This document shows, one piece after another, positions 1-11,463 of a stretch of 64,000 nt of DNA (the stretch's first letter is position 1; each line of letters starts with the position of its first letter). The stretch spans positions 4,596,418 through 4,660,417 of the forward strand of contig NW_024738608.1 of NCBI RefSeq assembly GCF_018991925.1, written 5' to 3'. This stretch comes from Homarus americanus. Taxonomy: Eukaryota; Arthropoda; Malacostraca; Decapoda; Nephropidae. The notes beneath the pieces were generated by a model. The model made no database searches, was not told the origin of the DNA, and saw nothing but the letters and a program-made list of their open reading frames with translations. A program made the translations under genes and the position numbers.

Positions 1-95
1 TGTAAATCAAGAGACCCATTCCCCAATTATGTAACTGTATGTTTTCAGCCTTCCGGCTGCCATGCTCTTTCAATAAACCGTTAATTATTATTATT
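1..95 (+). repeat. 3' tail of a dispersed retrotransposon-like repeat
   Basis: The stretch ending in 'cagccttccggctgccatg' followed by a short 'aataaaccgttaatt' is closely matched by 61759-61880, where the same words occur in the same order. The tail runs into an ATT-rich simple repeat, as LINE 3' ends often do. The element body is not in the window on the left side. Family assignment is inference. Confidence 0.5.
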
Positions 96-148
96 TATTA
101 TTATCAATACACACATACACACACACACACATACATACATACATATTG

Positions 149-180
<32 letters not shown>

Positions 181-275
181 TACGTACACATATACACACT
201 AACACACACATACATACATACATACATACATACATACATACATACATACATACATACATACATACATACTGTATA
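96..275. repeat. CA / CATA microsatellite cluster
   Basis: Alternating CA dinucleotides and CATA tetranucleotides run almost without interruption. The threonine/histidine/tyrosine-rich frames through it are artefacts of the repeat. Confidence 0.95.
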
Positions 276-332
276 TACATAGTGTTTTAAGAAGCTGAAA
301 TAAACGTGGCAAACTATCTTAAAAAAGCATGT

Positions 333-337
<5 letters not shown>

Positions 338-380
<43 letters not shown>
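338..380. repeat. (AG)n microsatellite
   Basis: About 21 uninterrupted AG units. Confidence 0.95.
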
Positions 381-381
<1 letters not shown>

Positions 382-667
382 AGCACTGTACTCCACCATA
401 CACGCCCGCGCTGCTCATATAGACACAGGGACACCTACTGATAGACAATGATAAATGGTGGGCGTAGAACACATATGAAAATTAAACAATCGTCAGGTAA
501 TGTTATCTTATATTATTTTATTTTATATTTTATTAAATATTCCAGGTCTTTATACCCCATTATATTATGTGGAAGAGGTATATATGTAGTGTTAATTTTT
601 CTCCTCTATCTGTATCTCTGTACGTAAGATCTGACTTTTTCTCAGATATTATTGGTGATGGAAGGGT

Positions 668-711
<44 letters not shown>
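668..711. repeat. (CA)n microsatellite
   Basis: About 20 uninterrupted CA units. Confidence 0.95.
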
Positions 712-911
712 GTTATATACAAATCTCGCCAAATATCCACACCAATATAAATATCACTAACGTTAAAACTCTGAAAATTGGATGTAAGACTCCCTGACCA
801 AACGAACACTCACACAGGCGTCTCCATCACTTCCTCACCATTAGTTTATCTCTTCACGTACTGACCACACTATTTTAAATTGTTGTAAAGGTATTCATAA
901 TGATGCGTGTA

Positions 912-1577
912 TCAGTGTGCTGGTGGGTGACATGTTTTCATCCTGAGAAAGGTTGTGAGTGTGTGTAGGGGCTCAGGTTGTCGCCCGCCAGCCGTCTTGA
1001 CAGTAATCTCCGTCCCACCAGCCACGCGGTAACAGCGGGTCGAAGCCTCTGTTCTGTGGAGTGAACCAGTGTGTCGTATACAGAGAGATGCTACCAGCCG
1101 AGGCATGAGTGATGGGAGTGTGTAGGTGGGTAAAGTACTGCTCCTCGGGGTGTCTTAAGAGTATATTATAGCTCCTTAAGGTACCTTTATAACTAACAGT
1201 AAGTTATGTCTCCTTCCTGGTGTGTGGGTGAGAGAGGCTTCGAATACCTGAGTTACTTGTGGTTTCCTGTACAAGTCTTCGATACGTCCCAGGTGTGTAC
1301 TCCATTATATTGTAGCTTCGTGTTTTATGAAGGCAAGCAGTGTCGTGTTTACCTAAAGGGGTGTTTCTCTAACTTGCTGCTGGGAGATCTCGCTAACACC
1401 CCCCGACCCCCACCGATACTCCCCAATACGCTGAGAAATATTTCGTGTGACTCAGCGTTACCGATACCGAAAATTCATGCCAGGAGCATGAGATTTTTGG
1501 TGAGGGAACGACGGGATGATGATGGCTGTTGGGATAGGAGGGAGTCTCATGGGATAGGAGGGATTCTCACGGGATAG
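912..1577. other. GC-richer segment with unassigned open frames
   Basis: This stretch is clearly richer in G+C than its neighbours. It carries a minus-strand open frame at 912-1106 and a plus-strand frame at 1206-1577. Neither translation shows a domain I recognise, and the 3' end of the plus frame is made of the following minisatellite. It could be a promoter or first exon of a gene lying mostly outside what I can resolve, but no splice-consistent model was found. Confidence 0.2.
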
Positions 1578-1910
1578 AAGAGTCTCACGGGACAGGAAGG
1601 AGTCTCACGGGATAGGAGGGAGTCTCACGGGATAGGAGGAAGTCTAACGGGACAGGAAGGAGTCTCACGGGATAGGAGGGAGTCTCACGGGATAGGAGGA
1701 AGTCTCACGGGATAGGAGGAAGTCTCACGGGATAGGAGGGAGTCTCACGGGATAGGAGGAAGTCTAACGGGACAGGAAGGAGTCTCACGGGATAGGAGGG
1801 AGTCTCACGGGATAGGAGGAAATCTAACGAGACAGGAAGGAGTCTCACGGGACAGGAAGGTGTCTACCGGGATAGGAGGGAGTCTCACAGGATAGCAGGA
1901 AGACTCACAT
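1531..1910. repeat. 20-bp minisatellite, about 18 copies
   Basis: The unit 'gggataggagggagtctcac' repeats head to tail with point variants such as gacaggaag for gataggag and tctaac for tctcac. Two variant pairs recur at regular spacing, which suggests higher-order duplication of blocks of units. Confidence 0.95.
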
Positions 1911-2436
1911 ATATACCTGGTAAGAAAGAGTCCATATTCCATTTATTACAACATACTATACCACCATACAGTATATCACCACACACAATAATAAAATACT
2001 CTGGTATATCACGTCACCTTTGCTGTATATTAATCACAAAATACAAAATTATACACAGTGTTGATAATTATTGTGTATGCTTAACCAATTTCCTAACGTG
2101 CAGTACTGTAACCGTTCGCTGTGTACAACTTTCAGGATAATCTGTTGTTAGAATATCACTTAAGTTTATGATTTACTGTGGTAAGTGAAAAGTATAATTT
2201 GTTGACTGAAAAGTTTCTCGTAATAAGCAAAGAGTACATCACCACGTAAGATGCATTATTTATAAACACTGTACTTTGTGGAGCCGCGTGTTGGTGTGAT
2301 AACTCGAGGCATGTGTCAGGCGGCAGTATTCATGCAAGGGATATTTGCAATTCCACATTAGTTTCCTCTAGACATATCTCAAATTGAGTTCTTATCAAAA
2401 TCCTATTCAGTGTTCGTGTAGTGGACGATGAAATAC

Positions 2437-2438
<2 letters not shown>
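1911..2438. other. AT-rich noncoding stretch
   Basis: I see no splice-consistent exon, RNA gene or repeat family here; it separates the 20-bp minisatellite from a (GT)n tract. Confidence 0.4.

Positions 2439-2468
<30 letters not shown>
2439..2468. repeat. (GT)n microsatellite
   Basis: About 15 GT units; a poly-G run follows at about 2501-2516. Confidence 0.95.
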
Positions 2469-2470
<2 letters not shown>

Positions 2471-2516
2471 TCTCGCCACGCCATCACCAAACACGACGGG
2501 GTGGGGGGGGGGGGGG

Positions 2517-3825
2517 AGAAAATGAAGGGGAGGGGAGGGAATGGAAGGACAAAATTATTAACTGGAGGAAGACAGATAATGAGCTATACAGATAAGACTC
2601 CGGTTCCATTAATTTACGAAGGGTCGGAACTGGTGCGGTACCGAGCGCCACAACACGGTCACACACCTCCCTACCACACTACCACACAACTACACAACAC
2701 ATATATAAAACCCATTCTAATTTTTTTTGGAGATGCGTATGAAAGCATAATTACCTCTTGATATTTTTCACTGTTCTTAATATAGTTACTTTAATACTTA
2801 AGGTAGTACAAGCAGTATACAGTATATACATCCGTTGCGGCAAATTATACAAGGTCATTATTTTATTAGAGCCTTAAGTGATTACATTATTTTAGGACGT
2901 GCAATAAAGAGGAACCTATAAATCAGTAGGAATAAAACCTGACTCACTTTCCCCGATACACTTCATGCTCTTCTCTACCACCAAGTACAATACATTATCA
3001 AAAGTTAGGGAATAAGGGTAAAAAAAACAGGTTTCCACACTGAACTCTGGTTAAATACATGAAAATCAATTTTTCTTGAAAATTTCATGTGGAAATTCAC
3101 AGTACAAAGGGCAACAAGTTTGTCTTCAGAAAACAAAGGCGGTGTTCGAGTCTTCCTTTTTTTCCTCATAAACTATTTAATTTCTACCAACACAAGTAAC
3201 CGACGAAAAAACAATCACCGGCTTCCTTCCGCCTCCATGGTAAATTAAAGGTAATAAAAATAAGGGGGGGAAATATTTTAGTTTAGTTCCCTGACAAAAT
3301 TTTAGTTTTCTTATTCACTTTAATGTAAGAAAACGAACTGTATTTGTGGCTAACTGTTTCATATTGAAGTTTTCTCAAACTTGTATCTTTTTCTCTTTCG
3401 CCTGATATACATTTACTGTAGCCAGTAATACCAAAGCGCAGCCAACACACATCAACAACTGGCGTGAATGAATCACAAATCTAAAAAAGCTTGCCAAAGA
3501 AAATACAAGATGTGGAGGAAATACCGGAGCTCAGGGCGGATAGCCCACCTGCTATCCAATCTCCGACTTTATTTCCCACTTCCTAAATTTACCTTCCTCC
3601 TACACCGTCCTTCATCTTCAAAGCAAACGACTCTCTTCCCTCCATCTCATCATCATCAAGCAAATTATATAGTATACAAGAGAGCCCTATATAAGACCAA
3701 TCAGAAAATTAAATCACCCAAACGGCACTTCGAGATGAAACCAGCAAAAAATACTAAGATCTAAGATCTTTTTATGACTATGCCTGGAGTAAAATGAAAA
3801 CACTACACAGAACCCGTAGCCTGAA
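2517..3825. other. Noncoding stretch, nothing recognised
   Basis: Short open frames occur, for example a plus-strand frame at 3468-3764, but they show no domain and no splice context. No repeat shared with the rest of the window was recognised. Confidence 0.35.
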
Positions 3826-3972
3826 ACTAGGGGTTGAGTTGACCAGGGGTTGAGTTGACCAGGGGTTGAGTTGACCAGGGGTTGAGTTGACTAAGGGTTG
3901 AGTTGACCAGAGGTTGAGTTGACCAGGGGTTGAGTTGACCAGGGGTTGAGTTGACCAGGGGTTGAGTTGACG
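3826..3972. repeat. 16-bp minisatellite, about 9 copies
   Basis: The unit 'aggggttgagttgacc' repeats in tandem with few changes. A diverged echo of the same words (gtgagttaacc, ctgagttaac) appears at about 4307-4340. Confidence 0.95.
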
Positions 3973-4602
3973 GTCATTTTTCGTTAACCACCCACCTCCT
4001 TTTTACGATTTTTTTTCTCTTACCATTTAATAGAACTCTTCGAGAAACGAAAGAACATACTGTTCGGTCAGGTTAGGTTAGGTTAGGACGTGGCCTGTTA
4101 GGTCATGTAAGGTTAGGTTATTACGTAGACTTAGTTTAGTTTTAACCTTTTTTCCCATGAAAAAATAAATCGCTAGTTTTCTTGGCGTTTTAGATGATTC
4201 TGACATTTATTTTGAGTGAAAATCACTCTTTTTCATCCCCCCACCCCCACCCCCAAAAAAAACCCACATTCCCAATGTGGCCCCCTACATTGTTGAGGTG
4301 GAAGGGGGTGAGTTAACCGAGGCTGAGTTAACTGGAGGTTTAATTGACTTTACCATTCACTTTAATTACTTCACTACTACTTACTTCTGAATAAACATTA
4401 TACAGTACTGTGTTGGAGAGAGCACGCATACTTGTCTTCAGGAGCATAGCATGTTTGAGCGCCAGTACTCAAATACCTGTACATTTTCTATGAATCAGCT
4501 TTTTCACATTCAAAGCATTATAATCTTGTTATTTAGTATGGTACTTTAATGATGTAAACTGACACCCAGGGAAAGTGTGTTTGATTAGCTAGATTTGGTA
4601 AT

Positions 4603-4667
4603 GTTAGGTTAGGTTAGGTTAGGTTAGGTTAGGTTAGGTTAGGTTAGGTTAGGTTAGGTTAGGTTAG
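4603..4667 (+). repeat. Interstitial telomere-type (TTAGG)n
   Basis: About 12.6 perfect TTAGG units. TTAGG is the ancestral arthropod telomere repeat (established knowledge). Ordinary unique DNA lies on both sides, so this is an interstitial block, not a chromosome end. Short traces also occur at 4070-4085. Confidence 0.95.
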
Positions 4668-6395
4668 AATGTATATGAATACGTTAAAGTAAAGAACATG
4701 ATCTTTATATTTCTACCAAAAAAATCATTAAAAAAAAAAAAAAAATGCATCAGGATTACTTAATTAACCCAAGGTTGCAACCAAAACTTGAACTTTTTGT
4801 AGCAAAAGTTATCTAATACAGTACTAAGCTATACCAACCTGTATTACAGTACTGAAAATCCGTGAGCCCTGGTTTCAGATCCGGTAATTTTTCTATTTCT
4901 TACTTTCTGTTAACTACTAAAATGCTGTTCATATATCACTGCCTTCTTCACATTAATTAAGTCTGTTACACCCATCCTTATAGTTTTTTGCTTTGAAAAC
5001 GAGTGATATCTTTTAATAGCGTCTCACCGAGTACGTCCAGATATGGTGTCCACTGTCCACAAAGGTTCAATGTAAACAGACATAGCAAATGTATTTACAA
5101 ATCAATAAAAAAATATTTACACTTAAAAATATTATAAAAAATGCGATACTAAATTTGTTTTAATTAACTTAAGTCATTTTAATGGCTCTATATTTATTTT
5201 ATATAAATATCCCCATTATCGAGCACTATAGATCTTAACTTGACAGCAGTGAGTGTGATCTTTTTAATACGCCAGAGTAATTCCCAAAATGTATTATAAT
5301 TATTAGATAATTTCAAATTATTCTAGTAAAGTGTAAAATAAATAAAAGTATATACAGTATATTGGTATTATTGTATCGTGTTATGATTTGGACTTCTAGT
5401 TTGAGCTGTTTGGCATTTCCTATTAAATCAACCAAGTAACCCTGGCCTTAAGCTTAATCTCAAGCGTTATTCATTTTTTTTCATTTTGGTGTTGTAATAT
5501 TGTCCAATATATAAATCTCTCGCCCTCGGCCAACTGATATCCTTAGTTGTGAGTGGTCGGTATGTGATGGCCGACTGACCCGCAGGTAGACTCAATCTCG
5601 GTGTTTACATTTGAGTTACAATAGTTTTAAGTATGAGGACTTAACAATAATGCTAGCAGTTCGTAAGTTTGAATACCAGAAGTAGGTTACAACATCGCTG
5701 AGTATGTAATTTGCGAACTGTTGTGAGTATCCGGGCCCAGCAGGCGGACTCTGAGAAAAGCAAATTCATTTTAAGATTTTACAGTTTCACGTAAATGTTG
5801 AATTTCTAACAACTCCGTTTTTTTATCAATCCTTAGACACAAAATGCAATCCGAATACAATATAATGCTTAAATTTTTCACAAATATTTTAACGGTGTAA
5901 GTCCCATGGAAAATATTTTCGAAAATACTCATTGCTTGTTTACTGTACACACAAAACACCACAAATTTATAACTTCTTAATAACAAATTACCAGCAATAT
6001 GTCAAGTAAGAATTCAAAACAACAGCGTACATATCCAAGTATCATCGTACTGTAAATTTTCATTGTAAACCCAAGTTGTTTTATTTGGTTCACATGGCCA
6101 GTTTTCACTCAACATTGATTTCCTGTTACTTTAATAATACATAGAATATATCATACATCAATATTTATATCATACATCAATATTCTCGCCTATTACACAT
6201 AATGACTAAATGACTAATATTTTTATCTTGCGTCTCACCACTGAGATGCGGCTTTGATCCCTAGTCACGGTGTTCCCTCTCTTAGTACTTATAAAATAAA
6301 AAATATATGTAATAATATGAATCATTTCATCTAGTTAATAGTTATATAAAATTGGGATCACATGAACATTTTTGTTCCACTTCATAACGCTTCCG
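4668..6395. other. AT-rich noncoding stretch
   Basis: I see no supported gene. A minus-strand open frame at 5771-5986 has an acceptor-like sequence upstream (gtgtgtacag), but its phase does not join the exon at 7804-7964 without an early stop. A terminal exon of that gene here is possible but unsupported. Confidence 0.3.
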
Positions 6396-6507
6396 AAGTG
6401 GGTTAGGATTAGGTCAGGTTAAGTTAGGTTAGCATTGGGTTAGGTTAAGTTCGGTTAGGTTAAGATTAGGTCAGGTTACGTTAGGTTAGGTTAGCATTGG
6501 GTTAGCA
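6396..6507 (+). repeat. Degenerate TTAGG-rich block
   Basis: Repeated words such as ggttaggttaagttcggtt and ttagcattgggttagg are interspersed: a decayed array of the telomere-type pentamer. Confidence 0.7.
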
Positions 6508-6716
6508 GACAATAGTTCAGATCTGGATACAAGCATGAAATTTGACAGAGATACTTTTTTCAAGATTAATCACGGGCCATCTGATAATGCGTTATACATA
6601 TGCAGCTTTTCATACTACACTATAGAACAGAGAAGGGTAAATGAACAACTACATGTGCCCTGATTATTGAAAGAGAAGTATAACCAACTCTTCGGACAGA
6701 AACCATATCATTATAA

Positions 6717-7614
6717 TCACAAGAAAATCAGATACAAACCTATAACATTAAGGTACAGTACACAAACTTTATTCTTCACGGCAATAATAGCGAAATGTTG
6801 CACTGTTATGAACAAGAGCAATTGCACGAACTTGTGCATTTTCTTGCAAATGAATCTACCTAGAGCACAAGGTTTCTTGCAAGCACACTTGTTTAGTTCT
6901 TTGCACTGATCCACCAGCTGTGGGAGTTTTTGTCCACAATATTTATCATGCTCCATCATTTTCTTGCCTCCCTATTTCTTTGGATTTAGGATGTACTGTA
7001 GGCTGGCCCAAAGTGCGTTCTGCGTGGACTTCTCTTGTTGGGGAAATTGCATAAAATTCCAGTTTTTTGTATTTGTGTAAAAAAAATCCTAAAATATTTA
7101 TATTGTTGGTGTCACTTGATTTGTCATAGAGCAAAATGAAAAACTTTAAAATAAGATGAAAGAGAATTTCATCAAGCGACGCCGTTGGTGCAGACAGCTG
7201 AAAAAAACCTCTGTTGTTTCAGGAAATGTATACCAAGTTTGCCAGCACGATTTCCTCCCTCTACCTCTGATAACAGGCACACTGTCAAACCCAGTGGCTG
7301 CATGGACGATGGTAAACCCTTTGGATTTACATGGACCTAAAACCGTGTGTAACCCACAGTTGTTGACGTCCCTCTTTATGCAGGTGACAGAAAGTCGCTG
7401 TAGCAATTACAATAATGTCAGTGTCATCGCAAAGCACCGCAGCTGATGCAATATTATCCTCCAGAATGGCATGCTTCAAATGGAAAAAAAATATATATAC
7501 TGTATATTGAAAGAGCATTAATGAACACTGAATATAAGTAATCGTTTTCGTGCATAATGGAACATCTAGAACAACGACAAATTCTAGCGTTAGAATGTCA
7601 TCTAGAGTTTGCAA
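6717..7614 (-). pseudogene. Decayed mobile-element ORF remnant
   Basis: Three minus-strand frames in order look like broken parts of one protein. The first (about 7614-7327) has an Asp-Thr-Asp core, 'DDTDIIVIATATF'. The second (about 7406-7146) has 'AATGFDSVPVIRGRGRKS'. The third (about 7134-6717) ends in a Cys-rich segment with 'CKELNKCACKKPC'. This order resembles a protein family common in invertebrate genomes with an 'xDTDVLVLL' segment, a 'TGCD..GKGKKSA' segment and a Cys-rich tail, which I recall as associated with mobile elements. The frame changes at least twice and no terminal repeats were found, so it is a fossil. The family assignment is inference; the breaks are seen directly. Confidence 0.5.
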
Positions 7615-7803
7615 AAGGAATTCACGAAGTGCTGCAATGTAATCTGAGTAGATCTTTTTCTAAATCCACAAAAAATTTCTGTGCGCGCATTATCGTTGTC
7701 TCTGTCCTGTAAATTGATGACAAACACACAAACCTCTCACGAATATTACTAGACGTGGAGAGAACTTATACGGGACTGTAATTCAATACAATAAGGAACT
7801 TAC

Positions 7804-7964
7804 CACCTCTTTCAGTCACTGAGTCGGAAATCGTGCCCGGGTAGCCCTGGATGTGGTATATCCCGTAGGTTATGCCGCTTATCCCTGAGTTCCTGAAGGT
7901 GATGATGCCTGTTTGGAATGTCGAGCTCCTATGTAAGTAGTTCATCAGTGCTAGGCTCTCTGAT
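7804..7964 (-). CDS. Putative internal exon C of an unrecognised gene
   Basis: On the minus strand an acceptor (tacgtgcag) opens a 161-bp stretch with one fully open frame, closed by a good donor (gtaagttcc). The frame reads about 53 codons, including 'TGIITFRNSGISGITYG', with balanced codon use and higher G+C than the flanks. It starts with one leftover base and ends with one. I do not recognise the protein. The pattern of short hydrophobic strands fits an extracellular beta-rich domain, but that is inference. Its start phase does not join exon B directly unless a weaker acceptor a few bases downstream is used. Confidence 0.5.
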
Positions 7965-8381
7965 CTGCACGTATACCAGGGAGGTTACTATATGCTGTAC
8001 GAGTGATAAGGAAAAGCTAAAATTGGCATTAAAAGTTAAGAATTACTTGGGAAAGTTCAGGTGAATATAAAAGAGATAAAAAGAAATTATATATGGCAGC
8101 CATAGGTTTACCGACAAGAGTGTAGAGGAACAGCAGATATAATAGGAATCATGTTGTAAGATTAACAAGTGCAATAGTCTAGTCTCAGAACACCATCCTT
8201 AGCAAAATTCCACCAAAACTGAACTTAAAACTTTCCGGGCTGACAAGATTTATTAAGAGGCAGACAGATAAACACACACAAACACATCGACACATTCATA
8301 TCTGGTTGACGTTGGGAAGAATCTCCTTATATAGCATTTCGATATACATGCTGAATCATTGCATATGGTGATTATACTGAA

Positions 8382-8412
<31 letters not shown>
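8382..8412. repeat. (ATCT)n microsatellite
   Basis: About 7-8 tandem ATCT units. Confidence 0.95.
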
Positions 8413-8611
8413 ATGTATATGCCTAGTGTGAGCGATCACGAAGGATGGATCGAAGACCAAACATACTGTACGTACTTAGATCTAAAGCAAACGCCTTGTA
8501 CTGTAATACCGTGTGTGTGTGTTCATGTTTGAGTGTGGAGGAATGTGGGAGTGTATCTTTATATTTGTGAGTACTATGTATGTGTGTAAGTGTTATGGTG
8601 TGATGACTCAC

Positions 8612-8854
8612 CAAGAAATTAGATTTGTGGTACATCAGTTCGAGCCAGTGAACTGTATACTCAGGCAGAGGCTCGCAGCTTTCGGACTTGGTTTTGGCCA
8701 GTTGAATGATGGCTGTGCCGGTACTGGCTGACCAGCAAAACACCAGGTCTTCCGTTTCACCCACCTTCAGGTAAATTTTGGTGGCAGAAGTGGGCATGAT
8801 ACTGACCACCACCTTCTTCTCTCCCATCAACAACTTTTCCTCATTAAGATCGTT
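8612..8854 (-). CDS. Putative internal exon B of an unrecognised gene
   Basis: On the minus strand an acceptor (gttatgcag) opens 243 bp (81 codons) of open frame ending at a strong donor (gtgagtcat). The translation begins NDLNEEKLLMGEKKVVVSIM and contains a segment with two Cys (VFCWSA and SESCEPL), giving a plausible folded extracellular domain. Phase is 0 at both ends. No family was recognised. It is the longest of three exon-like stretches on this strand (with 7804-7964 and 9731-9877), so a gene of several exons running leftwards from about 10 kb is likely, but the joins are unresolved. Confidence 0.5.
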
Positions 8855-9403
8855 CTGCATAACCCAGTAGGGAGTTTCTACACGTGAGAGTAATGGTTAT
8901 TATAGTCAGTCTCCTGTTAACAGTGTATATATAATATGATTTGTGTTCGATTTGAAATTATTGGTGTATTTCTCATGTTCAACATGACAAGTAAAACACG
9001 TTTTCAGGAAATTCGACGTTGATCACTCTTTTACTGAAATATATATTGACAATTGGTACCAACAATTTAATTTATATATGGCTTTACGCGCTTCAAGACC
9101 TTCGTTGTTGAACTGCGGAAATAACATTATGATAACAGCAAATGGAAAGCATATGAATATCCTCGTTTAAACAAAATTCAAGGAAGTGTTATTTACAATA
9201 TTTCTGGAAAATCTTGTTAAGAGGCTATAAAATGTGTACATCTACAGCTTTGGAGAAACAAGTCTATATTACCAGGGTTTTTTTCTGAAAATAAAAGGAA
9301 GACCCGCCCACCATTCTTTGGTCTAGGCATAATCATAGAAACCCGTTAGTTTATAATATGTGTTTAACTTCCTAAAGAAATTATTTCACCAAGAAAAAAC
9401 AAC

Positions 9404-9655
9404 CGGATCATATGAAGATCCTCCCCCCCAAACCTACTTGGGGGAAGGATCTTCATATGATCAAGCCCAGTCGCGCTCATCTGAAGATCCACCCCCCCTA
9501 ACCTAACCTAACCTAACCTAACCTAACCAAACCTAACCTAACCTAACCTCCCCCCCAAACCTACTTGGGGGGGAGGATCTTCATATGATCTAGCCTGGGG
9601 GGGGGAGGATCTTCAGTTGGATACTTTGGGGGGGAAGATCTTCATATGATCCAAA
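9404..9655. repeat. Fold-back block with TTAGG core
   Basis: The word 'gatcatatgaagatcct' and its reverse complement 'aggatcttcatatgatc' recur about five times, with runs of C or G next to them and 'aaacctacttggggg' in two places. About 50 bp of perfect CCTAA repeat (9497-9549) sits between the arms. The whole block can fold into nested hairpins. No coding potential. Confidence 0.85.
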
Positions 9656-9730
9656 CAACCCCTTAAAGTGAATTTAGCAACTGTTCGAACTATGGATCCT
9701 TCCACGCCGGCAGCTAGGAGTGAGACTCAC

Positions 9731-9877
9731 CCTGGGGACAGTCCATGAAGAAGCGGTTATTATCAGGTAAATTAGATTCCGATTCGAAGGTGATCTCCTC
9801 GGGGAAACGCGTCAGACTCTTATTACTTTTCTCAGTGAGCCACGTGGTACCGTTCCTGAATTGCATCTCTATGATTC
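9731..9877 (-). CDS. Putative internal exon A of an unrecognised gene
   Basis: On the minus strand 'aatgaaag' is a weak acceptor and 'gtgagtctc' a strong donor around 147 bp. Only one frame is open, reading 48 codons including 'MQFRNGTTWLTEKSNKSL' and ending near 'FFMDCPQ'. It begins with two leftover bases and ends with one. Because it ends in phase 1 and exon B starts in phase 0, either an unseen exon lies between them or one boundary is wrong. No family was recognised. Confidence 0.45.
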
Positions 9878-10229
9878 CTTTCATTACCATTATAAAAGCA
9901 TGACAACATTAATAAGCAATCATATTTCCTTTGAATGGTTTAACACCATAATGCTTACCAAACATAACCTACCCACACCAATATAACGATAGGGTGTTTA
10001 AGACTCAGGCGAAGCACGGGGGAGTTTTTTATCTTCATGAGATCCATAAGTCGGTAGTCACACATAGATCAGCCAGTCATAAAATGTGATAAATTAGAAT
10101 ACAATTGTGCGTAACAGAGACGTAACCAATCGCCCAAGCAGCTAAGGAGCCGATCAGTGGTGAAGAGGATAAGGTAAAAGTATATAATTAAGATAAATGG
10201 CGTAATTGGTGTTTGATAGGATGAGGAAG

Positions 10230-10760
10230 TCCCTCTCAGCCTCTCCACCACCCCTCCCTGGTGCATCTACCACTACCTCTGGTGGGACAGTGGCCCTGTA
10301 GTGGATTCCTCCCCTACAAGCACCGAACCTTCTCGAATTCCCCAGCCTACGCCTCCAGCGCCGCCCACAGAGCAGGGGTCAACTTTCTACCCATGCCTAC
10401 ACCCGCCTTATAAGACCTGACACCGCTGTGACCACCCTCTTTTCTACCCAGTGCCACCTTCAAGCAACGCCATCTCCGCGCCAGCCTGGCGGCTGCCGTT
10501 CCCGCCAGCGACCTTGGCGTCCCTCAAGCCGCGTGTCCCTCCTCTGGGCACCCTCACCACCCAGCTCTATCTACTCAACGCTTATTACCATGCTACCTAC
10601 CCAGCAACAAGCTGCATTGTACATCCAATACAATATGTATACAGTGAGCACATTGTGAGTTTCCTTTCTCCATCCCATCCTGAGTGTGAACCAATATCTC
10701 ATACCTCCACAGCCCACTCCCCACTGGCTCTCTGCCTCATTGTTTGATTGCCTCTTACAA
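10230..10760. other. C-rich segment of unknown origin
   Basis: The plus strand is markedly C-rich (for example 10290-10600) compared with the AT-rich flanks, with two overlapping plus frames at 10428-10747 that have proline/serine-rich translations and no domain. Such composition can come from a retrotransposon LTR or UTR; no second copy or terminal repeat was found in the window. Confidence 0.25.
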
Positions 10761-11384
10761 TATTGTTTGGATAATTATACGTGCCCCAGGCTACATAATA
10801 ATTATGACAAATGGATTTTACAGAATGTAATGCAAAACATATTTGGATTTGTCATTGCATAAATTTTTGTATTTTGTGTACTCTGCAAGATAACTTTTGC
10901 AGTGAGAAAGTTCACGAATGTTCTCGTTAATTTCAGTGAAATAAAAAAGAAGAAACTTCGTCAGAAGTTGGCAAGGAACAATTTCACATGAACTGTAACG
11001 TACGATAATTATCAATTATATACGAGAATTGCGAAGTTAACATACTAGCTGATACATGTTATTATCAATGTTCCTTTTTTATTTAGATATTTATAAAAAG
11101 TTTCATATAACAGGTATTGCAATAATATAATACCCTTGGGTTTAGATAGCCACTAATGTCTGCTGCGTGCTCACAGCACATGTAGCTTCCACTGAGCAGA
11201 TTAGATCATGACACTCAAAAATAGAGAAATGAGAGTAAAAACATAATGTAATAAAATATAGTAATATCATTATAATGACCTACTGAGCTAACCACTGGCT
11301 AAGAGGATTAGTAAGTTGATACTGTAAGGGTGTCGGGTGTCTTGACACGACAATCTCCCGTCCTGTATGATGGTCGTGCAGGTG

Positions 11385-11463
11385 TACTGTACCAACAATA
11401 ACAAAAATAGCGGAGCGCTCTGGTCAACTTGGGGTGAGTGAGACACACCAGCATCCCGCAACC
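11385..11463 (+). promoter_or_regulatory. Probable PDCD2 5' leader
   Basis: The sequence becomes less AT-rich just before the PDCD2 start and ends 'cgcaaccatgt', an acceptable initiation context (A at -3). No TATA box or initiator can be fixed with confidence. Confidence 0.35.

Noticed and set aside
1206..1577. 123-codon plus frame as a small protein gene
   Set aside because: No recognisable domain, its end is minisatellite, and there is no splice or homology support.
1531..1910. CRISPR-like regular array
   Set aside because: Units are directly adjacent with no unique spacers, in a eukaryotic sequence; it is a minisatellite.
4603..4667. Chromosome end (true telomere)
   Set aside because: Only about 65 bp long, with unique DNA on both sides.
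5771..5986. Terminal exon of the unrecognised minus-strand gene
   Set aside because: The possible acceptor gives a stop after a few codons in the phase required by the exon at 7804-7964; the frame is AT-rich with no domain.
10428..10747. Two overlapping proline/serine-rich plus frames as genes
   Set aside because: Both frames are open because the region is C-rich; no domain or conserved motif is visible.
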